Source: Alcanivorax borkumensis SK2 (lineage in GTDB: Bacteria; Pseudomonadota; Gammaproteobacteria; Pseudomonadales; Alcanivoracaceae). Taken from it: a stretch of DNA of 64,000 bases. The stretch covers positions 3,009,001-3,073,000 of the forward strand of contig NC_008260.1 in assembly GCF_000009365.1 (NCBI RefSeq), written 5' to 3'. The translations under genes and the position numbers were made by a program. This document shows, one piece after another, positions 57,633 through 63,981 of the stretch; position 1 is the first letter of the stretch; the number at the start of each line of letters is the position of its first letter. The notes under the pieces were generated by a model, which saw only the letters and a program-made list of their open reading frames with translations, made no database searches and was not told where the DNA came from.

Positions 57633-59240
57633 ATGTACGATTACATTATTGTAGGAGCCGGGTCGGCTGGCTGTGTGTTGGCTAACCGCCTTAGTGCGGA
57701 TACTTCAAAACGCGTAGCGCTGATCGAAGCCGGCCCACGGGATAAAAATCCCCTAATTCACATGCCTATTGGCATCGCTCTCCTCGCCAACAATAGAAAA
57801 CTCAACTGGGCGCTAGAAACCGAGCCTCAAGAACACTTGAAAGGGCGCCAACTGTTTTGGCCCCGCGGAAAGACGCTTGGTGGCTCTTCTTCTATTAATG
57901 CCATGGTGTATATCAGGGGCCATAAAGCCGACTACGATCATTGGGGCCAAGTTGCCGGTAACAACAACCTCTGGGGTTGGGATCGTGCATTAACATTATT
58001 TCGTCGGGTGGAAGACAACCAACGCCTTGGCGCAGACCCATACCACGGCAAAGATGGTGAGCTCACTGTAAGCGAATTAAAATCGATCAACCCGCTGAGC
58101 CGTGATTTTGTTCGAGCAGCGCCTCACGTAGACCTGCCCGTGAACACAGACTTTAACGGCAAATCACAAGACGGATTGGGGCTTTACCAAGTAACGCAGA
58201 AAAATGGCCAGCGCTGGAGTTCAGCGCAAGCATTTTTGCGTGCCGCTGAGAGCCGCTCTAATCTTGACGTGCTAACCGATGCTCGAGTAACCCGCGTGGC
58301 TATGGAGGGTAAGCGAGCGGTTGGCGTGACCCTGAAACAGGGAAGTGAATATCGCCAGCTGAGACTCAATGCCGGCGGCGAAGTCATCCTGTCTGGTGGT
58401 GCAGTTAATTCACCACAGCTCCTCCTGCTGTCTGGCATCGGGGATAGTAAAGAGCTTGCGAAACACGGCATTCCGCTAGTTCATCACCTTCCCGAAGTCG
58501 GCCAGAATTTGGCCGATCATCTGGACATCACGATCATGCACACGGCGAACTCTCGTTTGCCCATTGGCGTTGCACCCAGCTTCTTATTCCGTGGGGTGAG
58601 CGCACTTTTCTCCTATATCTTTGCGCGACGTGGTTTTCTTACCAGTAATGTTGCCGAGTCTGGCGGCTTTGTGAAATCGGACCCTTCGTCTGAGCGACCC
58701 AATGTGCAATTTCACTTTTTGCCCACTTACCTGAAGGATCATGGCCGAAAAGTAATGGCAGGCTATGGCTACACTTTGCACATTTGCGATTTGTTGCCGA
58801 AAAGCCGAGGCTTCATTGGATTGCAAAGCCCTGACCCATTGGCCAATCCGCTGATTCAGCCTAACTATCTGAGCGACCCCGAAGATATCAAAACAATGAT
58901 ATCCGCCATTAAGTTTGGGCGACGCATTCTCGGAGCACCAACAATGGCGCTTCATAGTAAACGGGAAGTTATGCCGGGAGAGTCCGTATCTACGGACGCT
59001 CAACTAGCAGACTTTATCCGTGAAAATGCTGAAACCATCTACCACCCTGTTGGCACTTGTCGTATGGGGGCCGACCCTGATTCCGTTGTCGATCCGGAAC
59101 TGAAAGTCAGAGGCGTTGAAGGGCTAAGAGTTGTCGATGCCTCGATAATGCCCAGCTTGGTGGCGGGTAACACGAACGCACCCACAATGATGATTGCCGA
59201 AAATGCGGCCGACATCCTGCTGGGAAAGGTCCAAGTGTAA
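57633..59240 (+). CDS. alkJ: Alcohol dehydrogenase AlkJ, GMC flavoprotein
   Basis: 535 residues, full length. [20 protein letters not shown] is the FAD ADP-binding motif, [20 protein letters not shown] the first GMC signature, and [17 protein letters not shown] the second. [17 protein letters not shown] has the catalytic histidine. It oxidises long-chain alcohols and passes electrons to the respiratory chain at the inner membrane. It follows alkH by 27 bp and ends the alkBGHJ run. Confidence 0.95.
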   Translation: MYDYIIVGAGSAGCVLANRLSADTSKRVALIEAGPRDKNPLIHMPIGIALLANNRKLNWALETEPQEHLKGRQLFWPRGKTLGGSSSINAMVYIRGHKADYDHWGQVAGNNNLWGWDRALTLFRRVEDNQRLGADPYHGKDGELTVSELKSINPLSRDFVRAAPHVDLPVNTDFNGKSQDGLGLYQVTQKNGQRWSSAQAFLRAAESRSNLDVLTDARVTRVAMEGKRAVGVTLKQGSEYRQLRLNAGGEVILSGGAVNSPQLLLLSGIGDSKELAKHGIPLVHHLPEVGQNLADHLDITIMHTANSRLPIGVAPSFLFRGVSALFSYIFARRGFLTSNVAESGGFVKSDPSSERPNVQFHFLPTYLKDHGRKVMAGYGYTLHICDLLPKSRGFIGLQSPDPLANPLIQPNYLSDPEDIKTMISAIKFGRRILGAPTMALHSKREVMPGESVSTDAQLADFIRENAETIYHPVGTCRMGADPDSVVDPELKVRGVEGLRVVDASIMPSLVAGNTNAPTMMIAENAADILLGKVQV

Positions 59241-59280
59241 ACCCGGGCGACGTAAGCCACCGGGCATACTAATGACATCG

Positions 59281-59371
59281 GCCATTCAGGCGTACGAACT
59301 ACTGAAAGCGATATAAGGTAGTCGTACTTGATCAGATGATGAAAGTTGCATCTGGATCAGGCCTGAATGGC
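59281..59371. other. Three-way-junction structure downstream of alkJ
   Basis: An 11-bp perfect outer stem (GCCATTCAGGC 59281-59291 with GCCTGAATGGC 59361-59371) encloses two side-by-side hairpins: GTACGAACTAC (59292-59302) with GTAGTCGTAC (59318-59327), and TGATCAGATG (59329-59338) with CATCTGGATCA (59349-59359). Only one unpaired base separates neighbouring stems. It has no T run after it, so it is not a plain terminator. Purpose unknown. Confidence 0.6.
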
Positions 59372-59464
59372 TCTTGTTACTGGTAAAAGCACGGAGCGAG
59401 AATAGAAAAATGAGCCACATCCATGGCTAACGCTTTACCTCGCTGAAGGAGGAAGTGAACAGTT

Positions 59465-59518
59465 CCCCCTAACGCCGTCCATTATGCGCTTGCCGCATGT
59501 AGGGCATTACTCTATGCG
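59465..59518 (-). repeat. Degenerate attC-like site, distal end of the cassette array
   Basis: The minus strand has GCATAGAG (59516-59509) as a weak R'' box and GGCGTTAGGGGG (59476-59465) as an R' box, with a partly self-complementary middle (TGCGGC, GCGCA). It would be the last site, next to unrelated chromosomal DNA. Weaker than the other sites. Confidence 0.45.
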
Positions 59519-59727
59519 TCACCGATATTTCCTCCCACCAGCCACTCCATTGAATTACAGACTTGATTAAAGTGGACGATTATATGTTTCCCTAGAACAG
59601 GGCGACTGCCATTAAAGCCAAAACCCTCCAAGAAAGCACTTCTGTCATGGGCTTCTTCGTAAACAGAGAAGAGCAGACTACATTGGTTATACGCTTTGGT
59701 TAAGTTCACCGAAGTCCTTTGCGGCAA
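59512..59727 (-). CDS. Possible small cassette ORF, unknown function
   Basis: 71 codons at most, beginning inside the 3' end of the SUKH gene in another frame. It ends at TAG inside the attC-like sequence, as do the neighbouring cassette genes with their TAA stops. No family resemblance and no clear ribosome-binding site, so it could be spacer DNA of the SUKH cassette instead. Confidence 0.3.
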   Translation of the reverse strand: MPQRTSVNLTKAYNQCSLLFSVYEEAHDRSAFLEGFGFNGSRPVLGKHIIVHFNQVCNSMEWLVGGNIGDA

Positions 59728-60085
59728 GCACTAGCTCTTCTGTTTCATGGTCTAGCCAGTACACTGCATTATTAATGCTGCCCTCTTTTTCAGTTTTGTA
59801 GACAAGAACGTCGCCACCCCCATTATTACCGATGACGATTAAATTTTCAGGAAGTCGATAATGCTCACGCGCTATTTTCGTTTCGTGAAGAATACTATTG
59901 CAGGTTCTTTTTATTCTCTTTTTATCTGAAGTATCGTAGAACGGGTGTATTTCAAAATAATCCGTTGATACTTCAACGCCACCACCGTTCGACTTCATCA
60001 TCTTTTTTCGGAACGAATCGGGAAATTTTACCCCCAATTCATTTTTGGTATTTTCTATATATTTCTCATCCACTGGAAAAGCCAT
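59687..60085 (-). CDS. SUKH (SMI1/KNR4) family protein in an integron cassette
   Basis: 132 residues, start ATG 60085 with AAGGG six bases before. ELGVKFPDSFRKKMMKSNGG and LIVIGNNGGGDVLVYKTE match the two SUKH motif regions (a loop after the first helix, then the IGxxGGGD strand). SUKH proteins are often immunity factors against contact-dependent or polymorphic toxins, and are common in integron cassettes. The stop TAA is part of the sequence GTATAACC, which resembles an R'' box. No toxin is encoded nearby. Confidence 0.82.
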   Translation of the reverse strand: MAFPVDEKYIENTKNELGVKFPDSFRKKMMKSNGGGVEVSTDYFEIHPFYDTSDKKRIKRTCNSILHETKIAREHYRLPENLIVIGNNGGGDVLVYKTEKEGSINNAVYWLDHETEELVLAAKDFGELNQSV

Positions 60086-60102
60086 GATATCCCTTTTACG
60101 TA

Positions 60103-60123
60103 TAGCGCCGCGCAGCGGCGCTA
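60103..60123. other. Perfect hairpin in the distal half of the split attC
   Basis: TAGCGCCGC (60103-60111), loop GCA, GCGGCGCTA (60115-60123). Part of the folded attC structure, just upstream of the SUKH gene start. Confidence 0.6.
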
Positions 60124-60128
60124 GCGTC

Positions 60129-60352
60129 TGTTCCTTCCCTGCACTCTCTCTGCCACCGGTACAGCATCATCAAATAAATATAAAAACCGGCAGCCACCTG
60201 CTAAACCTGAATACCTTAGTTATAGCTCAGCTCAAGAGCTTTGGCCTTAAATTCTGTCGAATACTGCCAGGTCTTTCTGAGGCTGTTGTATCGGAAAATT
60301 TTTCCACCTCCTCTGGTTAGGATAAGGTGGCCACTAAAGCGGGGGAGCTACA
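60129..60352 (-). mobile_element. 224-bp internally deleted IS3-family element
   Basis: The ends form imperfect inverted repeats: TGTTCCTTCCCTGC at 60129 and, on the other strand, TGTAGCTCCCCCGC from 60352 (10 of 14 match). They are flanked by a 4-bp direct repeat CGTC (60125-60128 and 60353-60356). It carries only the start of an orfA-like frame, so it is non-autonomous. It sits inside the attC of the MltR-like cassette. Confidence 0.72.
60186..60285 (-). pseudogene. Remnant of IS3-family transposase OrfA
   Basis: Minus-strand translation gives RKTWQYSTEFKAKALELSYN, then a stop, GIQV, a stop, and QVAAGF. This matches the N-terminus of IS3-group OrfA helix-turn-helix proteins (typically R-x-Y-x-x-E-F-K-A-x-A-V-x-L). 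Two in-frame stops and loss of the rest make it non-functional. Confidence 0.7.
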
Positions 60353-60372
60353 CGTCGCCGTGCCTGGCCTTG

Positions 60373-60945
60373 TTAACTCTCTTGGATAAAACAGTCTATT
60401 GGCTCGATCGTTTTGGCTATTTGAGTGGTCGCCATACATACCATAGAAAAAAGCAGATCAAACGTCCGTCTGCAGCCATAGGTATCGAGAAAACTATCCC
60501 CACGTTCTTTATGACTGATATCGAGACCTGCTTGGATCAGGATTTTAATCATTTGATGCGTAATATCAGGGGTAGTGTTGAGGATTTCAGCGAGCCTTGA
60601 GCGACATTTTTCGTCTTGCAAGCTAGCGACTGAAAGCCGATGTGCGACATCGTTTCTTATCGATTTGAACAGCATTAGTTGCTGCCGAATTGGCTTGCGG
60701 ATAATTCCCAAACGGAAAGACAACTCAATTTTTGCCGAAAAAGAACCGAGCGGAGCATACGCGCCTTCAAGCAAATTATCTTTTTTTGTTGAAGGACGGA
60801 GCAAAAAAGTCTTCAGAATCTCGCCCAAGCTCTCGTCTAATATAGAGGCTGCGACAATGACTGCTCCGCGATCACTCTCTTCGGAAATCAGCTCATAGTA
60901 GTCAGAAAATAACTCAGCTGCTTCTGAACCTGAAAATTCTGACAT
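60373..60945 (-). CDS. MltR-like protein in an integron cassette
   Basis: 190 residues. EESDRGAVIVAASILDESLG, LGSFSAKIELSFRLGII and FKSIRNDVAHRLS match the mannitol-repressor MltR family pattern (DRGxxLVxAxxLD, FSAKIxLAxxLGLI, IRNxFAH). Related helical proteins are often found in cassettes and mobile DNA, where the sugar-repressor role is unlikely. The RN-x-x-AH motif also recalls HEPN-type RNases. The stop TAA lies inside the attC R'' box. Start with AAAGAG seven bases before. Confidence 0.78.
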   Translation of the reverse strand: MSEFSGSEAAELFSDYYELISEESDRGAVIVAASILDESLGEILKTFLLRPSTKKDNLLEGAYAPLGSFSAKIELSFRLGIIRKPIRQQLMLFKSIRNDVAHRLSVASLQDEKCRSRLAEILNTTPDITHQMIKILIQAGLDISHKERGDSFLDTYGCRRTFDLLFSMVCMATTQIAKTIEPIDCFIQES

Positions 60946-60956
60946 AACATCTCTTT

Positions 60957-61020
60957 GAATTAACGCCCGCGTAATAGGCGCGAGCTTGCGAGCGTCCTAA
61001 TTGACGCGTTTGTTAAGTGC
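60957..61020 (-). repeat. attC recombination site of the SIR2-like cassette
   Basis: R'' reads ACTTAACA (61018-61011) with the SIR2-like gene's stop in it. R' reads GGGCGTTAATTC (60968-60957). The centre (GCGTCAATTAGGACGCTCGC) is partly self-complementary. About 64 bp, a normal small attC. Confidence 0.82.
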
Positions 61021-61954
61021 AATAGAGTTCTCGATGCACTGCTTTCGTTATGTCCCAAATTGATTTATCAAAACTCTTTTTTATAATAACAGTGTTATTG
61101 AAATTGTTAGCCTCTGCCCAATCAATGGTACTTTGTGGATATGGATCTACTATAAAAAGGTTTGGTCGATATTGCTCAATTGGTTTCCATATATGCGTAT
61201 CATGAACTATGTACTTTATGCCAACAAGAACAACTAAGCATGAGGAAGCAATAATCTCAGAATACCTATTCTGTGTATATTTAATCAGATCCCTATTTAC
61301 GACCACACGCTTTCCCTCTGCATACATAGCCAAAACAGGACTCAAGTCAGAGTTGTTTTGGTCATTGCACCAAGCTTCTACTTCATGTGCGGTCGACACC
61401 GCTTTAGTTTCAAGACCCTCCACATACGTTCCACAACCTATCATAGTATTACCTGACATAATCAGGCCATTTGGAAGCTGAGGTAGAAAATTGGAAGAGC
61501 CATGTGGCTTTAATAAATTAACTCCATTGCCGCTAGCATTATAATCAACATTAAAGCCATTGCTGGCGAGGGATTGCTCTATCAATAGATCATAATTTAA
61601 AGTTGTGATATTTATCTGTCCCATACAGCTTCGCAGTTTGTTAAATAAACGTACATAAGCATTGTCTGGTCTAGTGGAAAATTTTGATAAATAACAAGCT
61701 AGCTCTTTCTGTAGTAGGTTTATGAGCCTGCTGTCATCAGCAATAGTAGCCATGCCCGCTTCGAAGCCATAAGCGTTAAATACTGATTTTGAATCGGAGT
61801 CTAGTCTATAAAATGCTCCCTTCAAGCCTTCAAGATCGTTAAATAAGTCATTGCCGAGAGGAGGGTTTTTTGGCAAGCATCCACCTGAACCAAAACTTGC
61901 CCCTGCTCCAAAAACTATACTAATCAGAATGTTTCTCCATCGCCGGAAAGGCAC
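61013..61954 (-). CDS. SIR2-like protein in an integron cassette
   Basis: 313 residues. FGAGASFGSGG (15-25) is the NAD-binding GAGxS loop, TTLNYDLLIE (117-126) the conserved N-Y-D motif, and LKPHGSSNF (148-156) the catalytic-histidine motif. This is the SIR2_2-type core seen in many phage-defence NADases, not in protein deacetylases, which also carry a zinc ribbon absent here. The only upstream start in frame is GTG inside the preceding attC; the true start may be a nearby non-ATG codon after GGAG at 61940. No other defence domain is fused. Confidence 0.8.
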   Translation of the reverse strand: MPFRRWRNILISIVFGAGASFGSGGCLPKNPPLGNDLFNDLEGLKGAFYRLDSDSKSVFNAYGFEAGMATIADDSRLINLLQKELACYLSKFSTRPDNAYVRLFNKLRSCMGQINITTLNYDLLIEQSLASNGFNVDYNASGNGVNLLKPHGSSNFLPQLPNGLIMSGNTMIGCGTYVEGLETKAVSTAHEVEAWCNDQNNSDLSPVLAMYAEGKRVVVNRDLIKYTQNRYSEIIASSCLVVLVGIKYIVHDTHIWKPIEQYRPNLFIVDPYPQSTIDWAEANNFNNTVIIKKSFDKSIWDITKAVHRELYCT

Positions 61955-62025
61955 TTAACGCCTTGCTCACCGGAAAAATTCGAGCGGAGCGAGTATTTTG
62001 TCCGGTGGAGCTACTTGTTATGCGC
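61951..62025 (-). repeat. attC recombination site of the Thg1-like cassette
   Basis: R'' reads GCGCATAACA (62025-62016) including the Thg1-like gene's TAA, and R' reads AGGCGTTAAGTGC (61963-61951). The interior has inverted CACCGGAC and TCCGGTGAG segments separated by GCTCCGCTCG, giving the extrahelical-hairpin shape expected. 75 bp. Confidence 0.87.
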
Positions 62026-62815
62026 ATTTCTGCTTCAGCCACTGATTAAATTCCTTGATTGCATTACTTGCTATGGACTCGAATTCGTGCAAGGAGGTGA
62101 ACTTATATTCAATAAGCTCTCCGCTGCTAGTTGGGACATAGAGCCTTGGATGCTTGGGTATATGAACTTGCTGTTCTATTAACCCTCTGTCAGAAATATG
62201 CGACGAAATGAATTTCAGATTATTATGATTTCCATTGGAGTACAGCTCGTCATCAGACAGGCCGTTTAGCCGAAGCAGTTTCGCAGAGGTATTTCTTATG
62301 TAAGTGGCGTACCTGTATGCGACGTAATCAACTACTTCGCTTGTATCCTGGAATACAAGTGGCCTTCCATCGAACGACCCGTCGTATTTTTTTTCTTTTC
62401 GTGATTTCCCGTGAACTTTGGGGCAGCTATTACGTGTTAAGAAGTGAGTAAAAGTAGAAGCGATTGTTGTTACTGTTTTGAATAGACGCCCCTTGTAATA
62501 ATTCGGCTGGGAATTTAGCACAACAGAAACTTCGTCAGATGCAATAAACGCGCATAAGAATATGTTTTTTGCATTTGTTGGGGCCTTGCGACGCAACACA
62601 TCGTAAGTTGCTTCAAACGCCTCTCTCATCGCAACATCAAACTCGCCATTCGATACATTGTTTTTTAGATATTTCTTGCTTAAACCAATACCATCAAGCC
62701 TCACACAGAGATAACTACTTGACGGAGAAGTGCCAAGCCGCTCTGACTGCTCCTCGTTTTTTTTATAGTGATCTACCCTAGAGCAGAGATTTTCAATCTC
62801 TTCTTTTTCTTCCAT
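62018..62815 (-). CDS. Thg1-like protein (3'-5' nucleotidyltransferase family) in an integron cassette
   Basis: 265 residues with AGAAGG before ATG 62815. SYLCVRLDGIGLSKKYLKN (35-53) matches the first Thg1 motif with metal-binding D41. CAFIASDEVSVVLN (88-101) carries the second, with D94 and E95, and YYKGRLFKTVTTIASTFTHF (106-125) the following helix. SFDGRPLVFQDTSEVVDYVA (147-166) matches the conserved FDGR region. Thg1 adds G-1 to tRNA-His in eukaryotes, and bacterial TLPs repair truncated tRNA 5' ends. All three catalytic carboxylates are kept, so activity is plausible. The tRNA-binding role cannot be read. Confidence 0.83.
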   Translation of the reverse strand: MEEKEEIENLCSRVDHYKKNEEQSERLGTSPSSSYLCVRLDGIGLSKKYLKNNVSNGEFDVAMREAFEATYDVLRRKAPTNAKNIFLCAFIASDEVSVVLNSQPNYYKGRLFKTVTTIASTFTHFLTRNSCPKVHGKSRKEKKYDGSFDGRPLVFQDTSEVVDYVAYRYATYIRNTSAKLLRLNGLSDDELYSNGNHNNLKFISSHISDRGLIEQQVHIPKHPRLYVPTSSGELIEYKFTSLHEFESIASNAIKEFNQWLKQKCA

Positions 62816-62830
62816 GTTCTACCTTCTTTT

Positions 62831-62905
62831 ACGCATAACGCCGTGCTCTGCGGCAAATTTGGAGCGCAGCGGAAAATTTGTCCGGCAGCAGCGCCTTGTT
62901 ATGTG
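62831..62905 (-). repeat. attC recombination site after the first cassette
   Basis: R'' reads CACATAACAAGGC (62905-62893), with the stop codon of the upstream ORF, and R' reads GGCGTTATGCGT (62842-62831). The interior repeats AAATTTTCCGC and AAATTTGCCGC around GCTGCGCTCC, typical of long attC sites. 75 bp. Confidence 0.9.
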
Positions 62906-63657
62906 AATATATTCTCGAAAATCCATTTTTCAAATAGATAATGGTTACTAGGTACTAACCCAAGTTTTTCTGAGTCTGCTAATGCCCTTTTTATCGCATA
63001 GTAAGCATGATCAAAAATGTTTATTTCGAGCCACTCTTCATCTCGTTTATCATGGTGCTTCAATCTATTTTGATGCCAATTCCATTCGTTGAAAGCATCT
63101 TTTCTAGTGCGATCACCTGCAATATTTAACCCCGTCTTTTCTCGAGCCTTCTCAATGCTATCCCAGGTTTCCTCCGCAGCAGACTTTTCTCCTTTTTGTT
63201 TTAGGACACCGGAGAAAATTCCATCTGCAGCTGCGGCCAAAGTGATGGACGAAAGCCTCCTCCCGCTCAGAAATAGATCAATTGCATCCTCTAGCTGCAT
63301 AAGCGCTGCTTCGGCTTTTCCAATCTTTATCGGGTCTTCATATCCTAATGTTGCCATAGGAGATCGTTTAGGAGCTTCTTGATCCATTTTTGAAAGATCG
63401 ACCGAAATATTTAGCCATACAAAGCTTGAGCTAACATCCTGTGTCAGCTCATCGGTGCTCTTTTTTCCACTATCTTCCGTAAATGTAACCCCATCGCCTT
63501 CTGGAAATGCACTAGCCCAATAGCCCAGCCCCCTGAGTTGATTGATAGACTCTCCTATTTCCGACTCCCTGCCGATAACGTCAGCGGCGTTCCATAGTAG
63601 ATTGCCCGAGTATTCATGGTGAGGGGGAAGAAGCACAGCGAGCAATTTATTCATCAT
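62899..63657 (-). CDS. Cassette protein of unknown function, possible HEPN-like C-terminal half
   Basis: 252 residues. The N-terminal half (about 1-105) is not recognised. The C-terminal half has QLEDAIDLFLSGRRLSSITL, AAADGIFSGVLKQKG, then NRLKHHDKRDEEWLEI and DHAYYAIKRALADSEKLGL, an all-helical pattern resembling uncharacterised proteins with a HEPN-like arrangement. No certain catalytic RxxxxH is seen; NRLKHH is the nearest. The start MMNK has GAGAG upstream. It is the first cassette next to the attI-like site, so most strongly expressed if a Pc promoter is present. Confidence 0.6.
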   Translation of the reverse strand: MMNKLLAVLLPPHHEYSGNLLWNAADVIGRESEIGESINQLRGLGYWASAFPEGDGVTFTEDSGKKSTDELTQDVSSSFVWLNISVDLSKMDQEAPKRSPMATLGYEDPIKIGKAEAALMQLEDAIDLFLSGRRLSSITLAAAADGIFSGVLKQKGEKSAAEETWDSIEKAREKTGLNIAGDRTRKDAFNEWNWHQNRLKHHDKRDEEWLEINIFDHAYYAIKRALADSEKLGLVPSNHYLFEKWIFENIFT

Positions 63658-63669
63658 TTACTATCTCTC

Positions 63670-63725
63670 TTCACATAACAGCGTATTCAGTCGAACGATT
63701 CGACATATCTTTTTTCGACATAATT
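63670..63725 (-). repeat. Candidate integron attachment site attI
   Basis: A core site GCTGTTATGTGA (minus strand, 63682-63671) lies directly before the first cassette, without a matching R'' box as an attC would have. Behind it are two 9-bp direct repeats, TTCGACATA at 63699-63707 and 63714-63722 on the plus strand, spaced 15 bp. They could be accessory integrase-binding sites. A palindrome GTCGAA-CGA-TTCGAC (63690-63704) overlaps the first. Confidence 0.5.
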
Positions 63726-63981
63726 CTTAACAGGCCACCGTATATAATTCCGATAAACCCATAGCATTTAGCAACTTACCCAGGAAGCGAGAACCTTTCG
63801 CATCTGACAAAACTCGAACGAGCGGCCTATTTCCGGGGGACTCCATGCACATTTAAGTCGCAATCCGAACCAAAGATCAATGACTTAGCGAATTTTGAGA
63901 TATCTCCTACACGCACTTGCGCTCCGTTCTGTTGAGCACGGGCTTCCATAGCCCAAGCCAGCTATGGGTAAGGAGAACGCT
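63726..63981. promoter_or_regulatory. Leader between attI-like site and plus-strand start codon
   Basis: No gene is seen. A 7-bp inverted repeat CCATAGC (63946-63952) / GCTATGG (63961-63967) lies just before the ribosome-binding site of the next gene and could control it. In integrons this stretch carries the cassette promoter and the integrase promoter; no clear -35/-10 pair or LexA box was identified. Confidence 0.35.

Larger units (their letters stand above)
60098..60380 (-). repeat. attC site of the MltR-like cassette, split by a miniature IS
   Basis: The gene-proximal half (60380-60353) reads AGTTAACAAGGCCAGGCACG with the stop codon of the MltR-like gene in it, and the distal half (60128-60098) ends GGCGCTATACG, one base from the expected GGCGTTATACG. 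The halves rejoin to about 55 bp when the 224-bp insertion at 60129-60352 is removed. Confidence 0.6.

Noticed and set aside
59281..59371. Hammerhead or other self-cleaving ribozyme in the three-way junction
   Set aside because: Stems meet with zero to one unpaired bases; the required CUGAUGA and GAAA junction strands are absent.
60045..60600. Plus-strand frames crossing the SUKH-MltR interval
   Set aside because: They run through the attC halves and the IS remnant in antisense, with no start signal or family resemblance.
63671..63760. Another complete attC site at the right end
   Set aside because: The core GCTGTTATG is present but no matching R'' box or paired L boxes are found; attI fits better.
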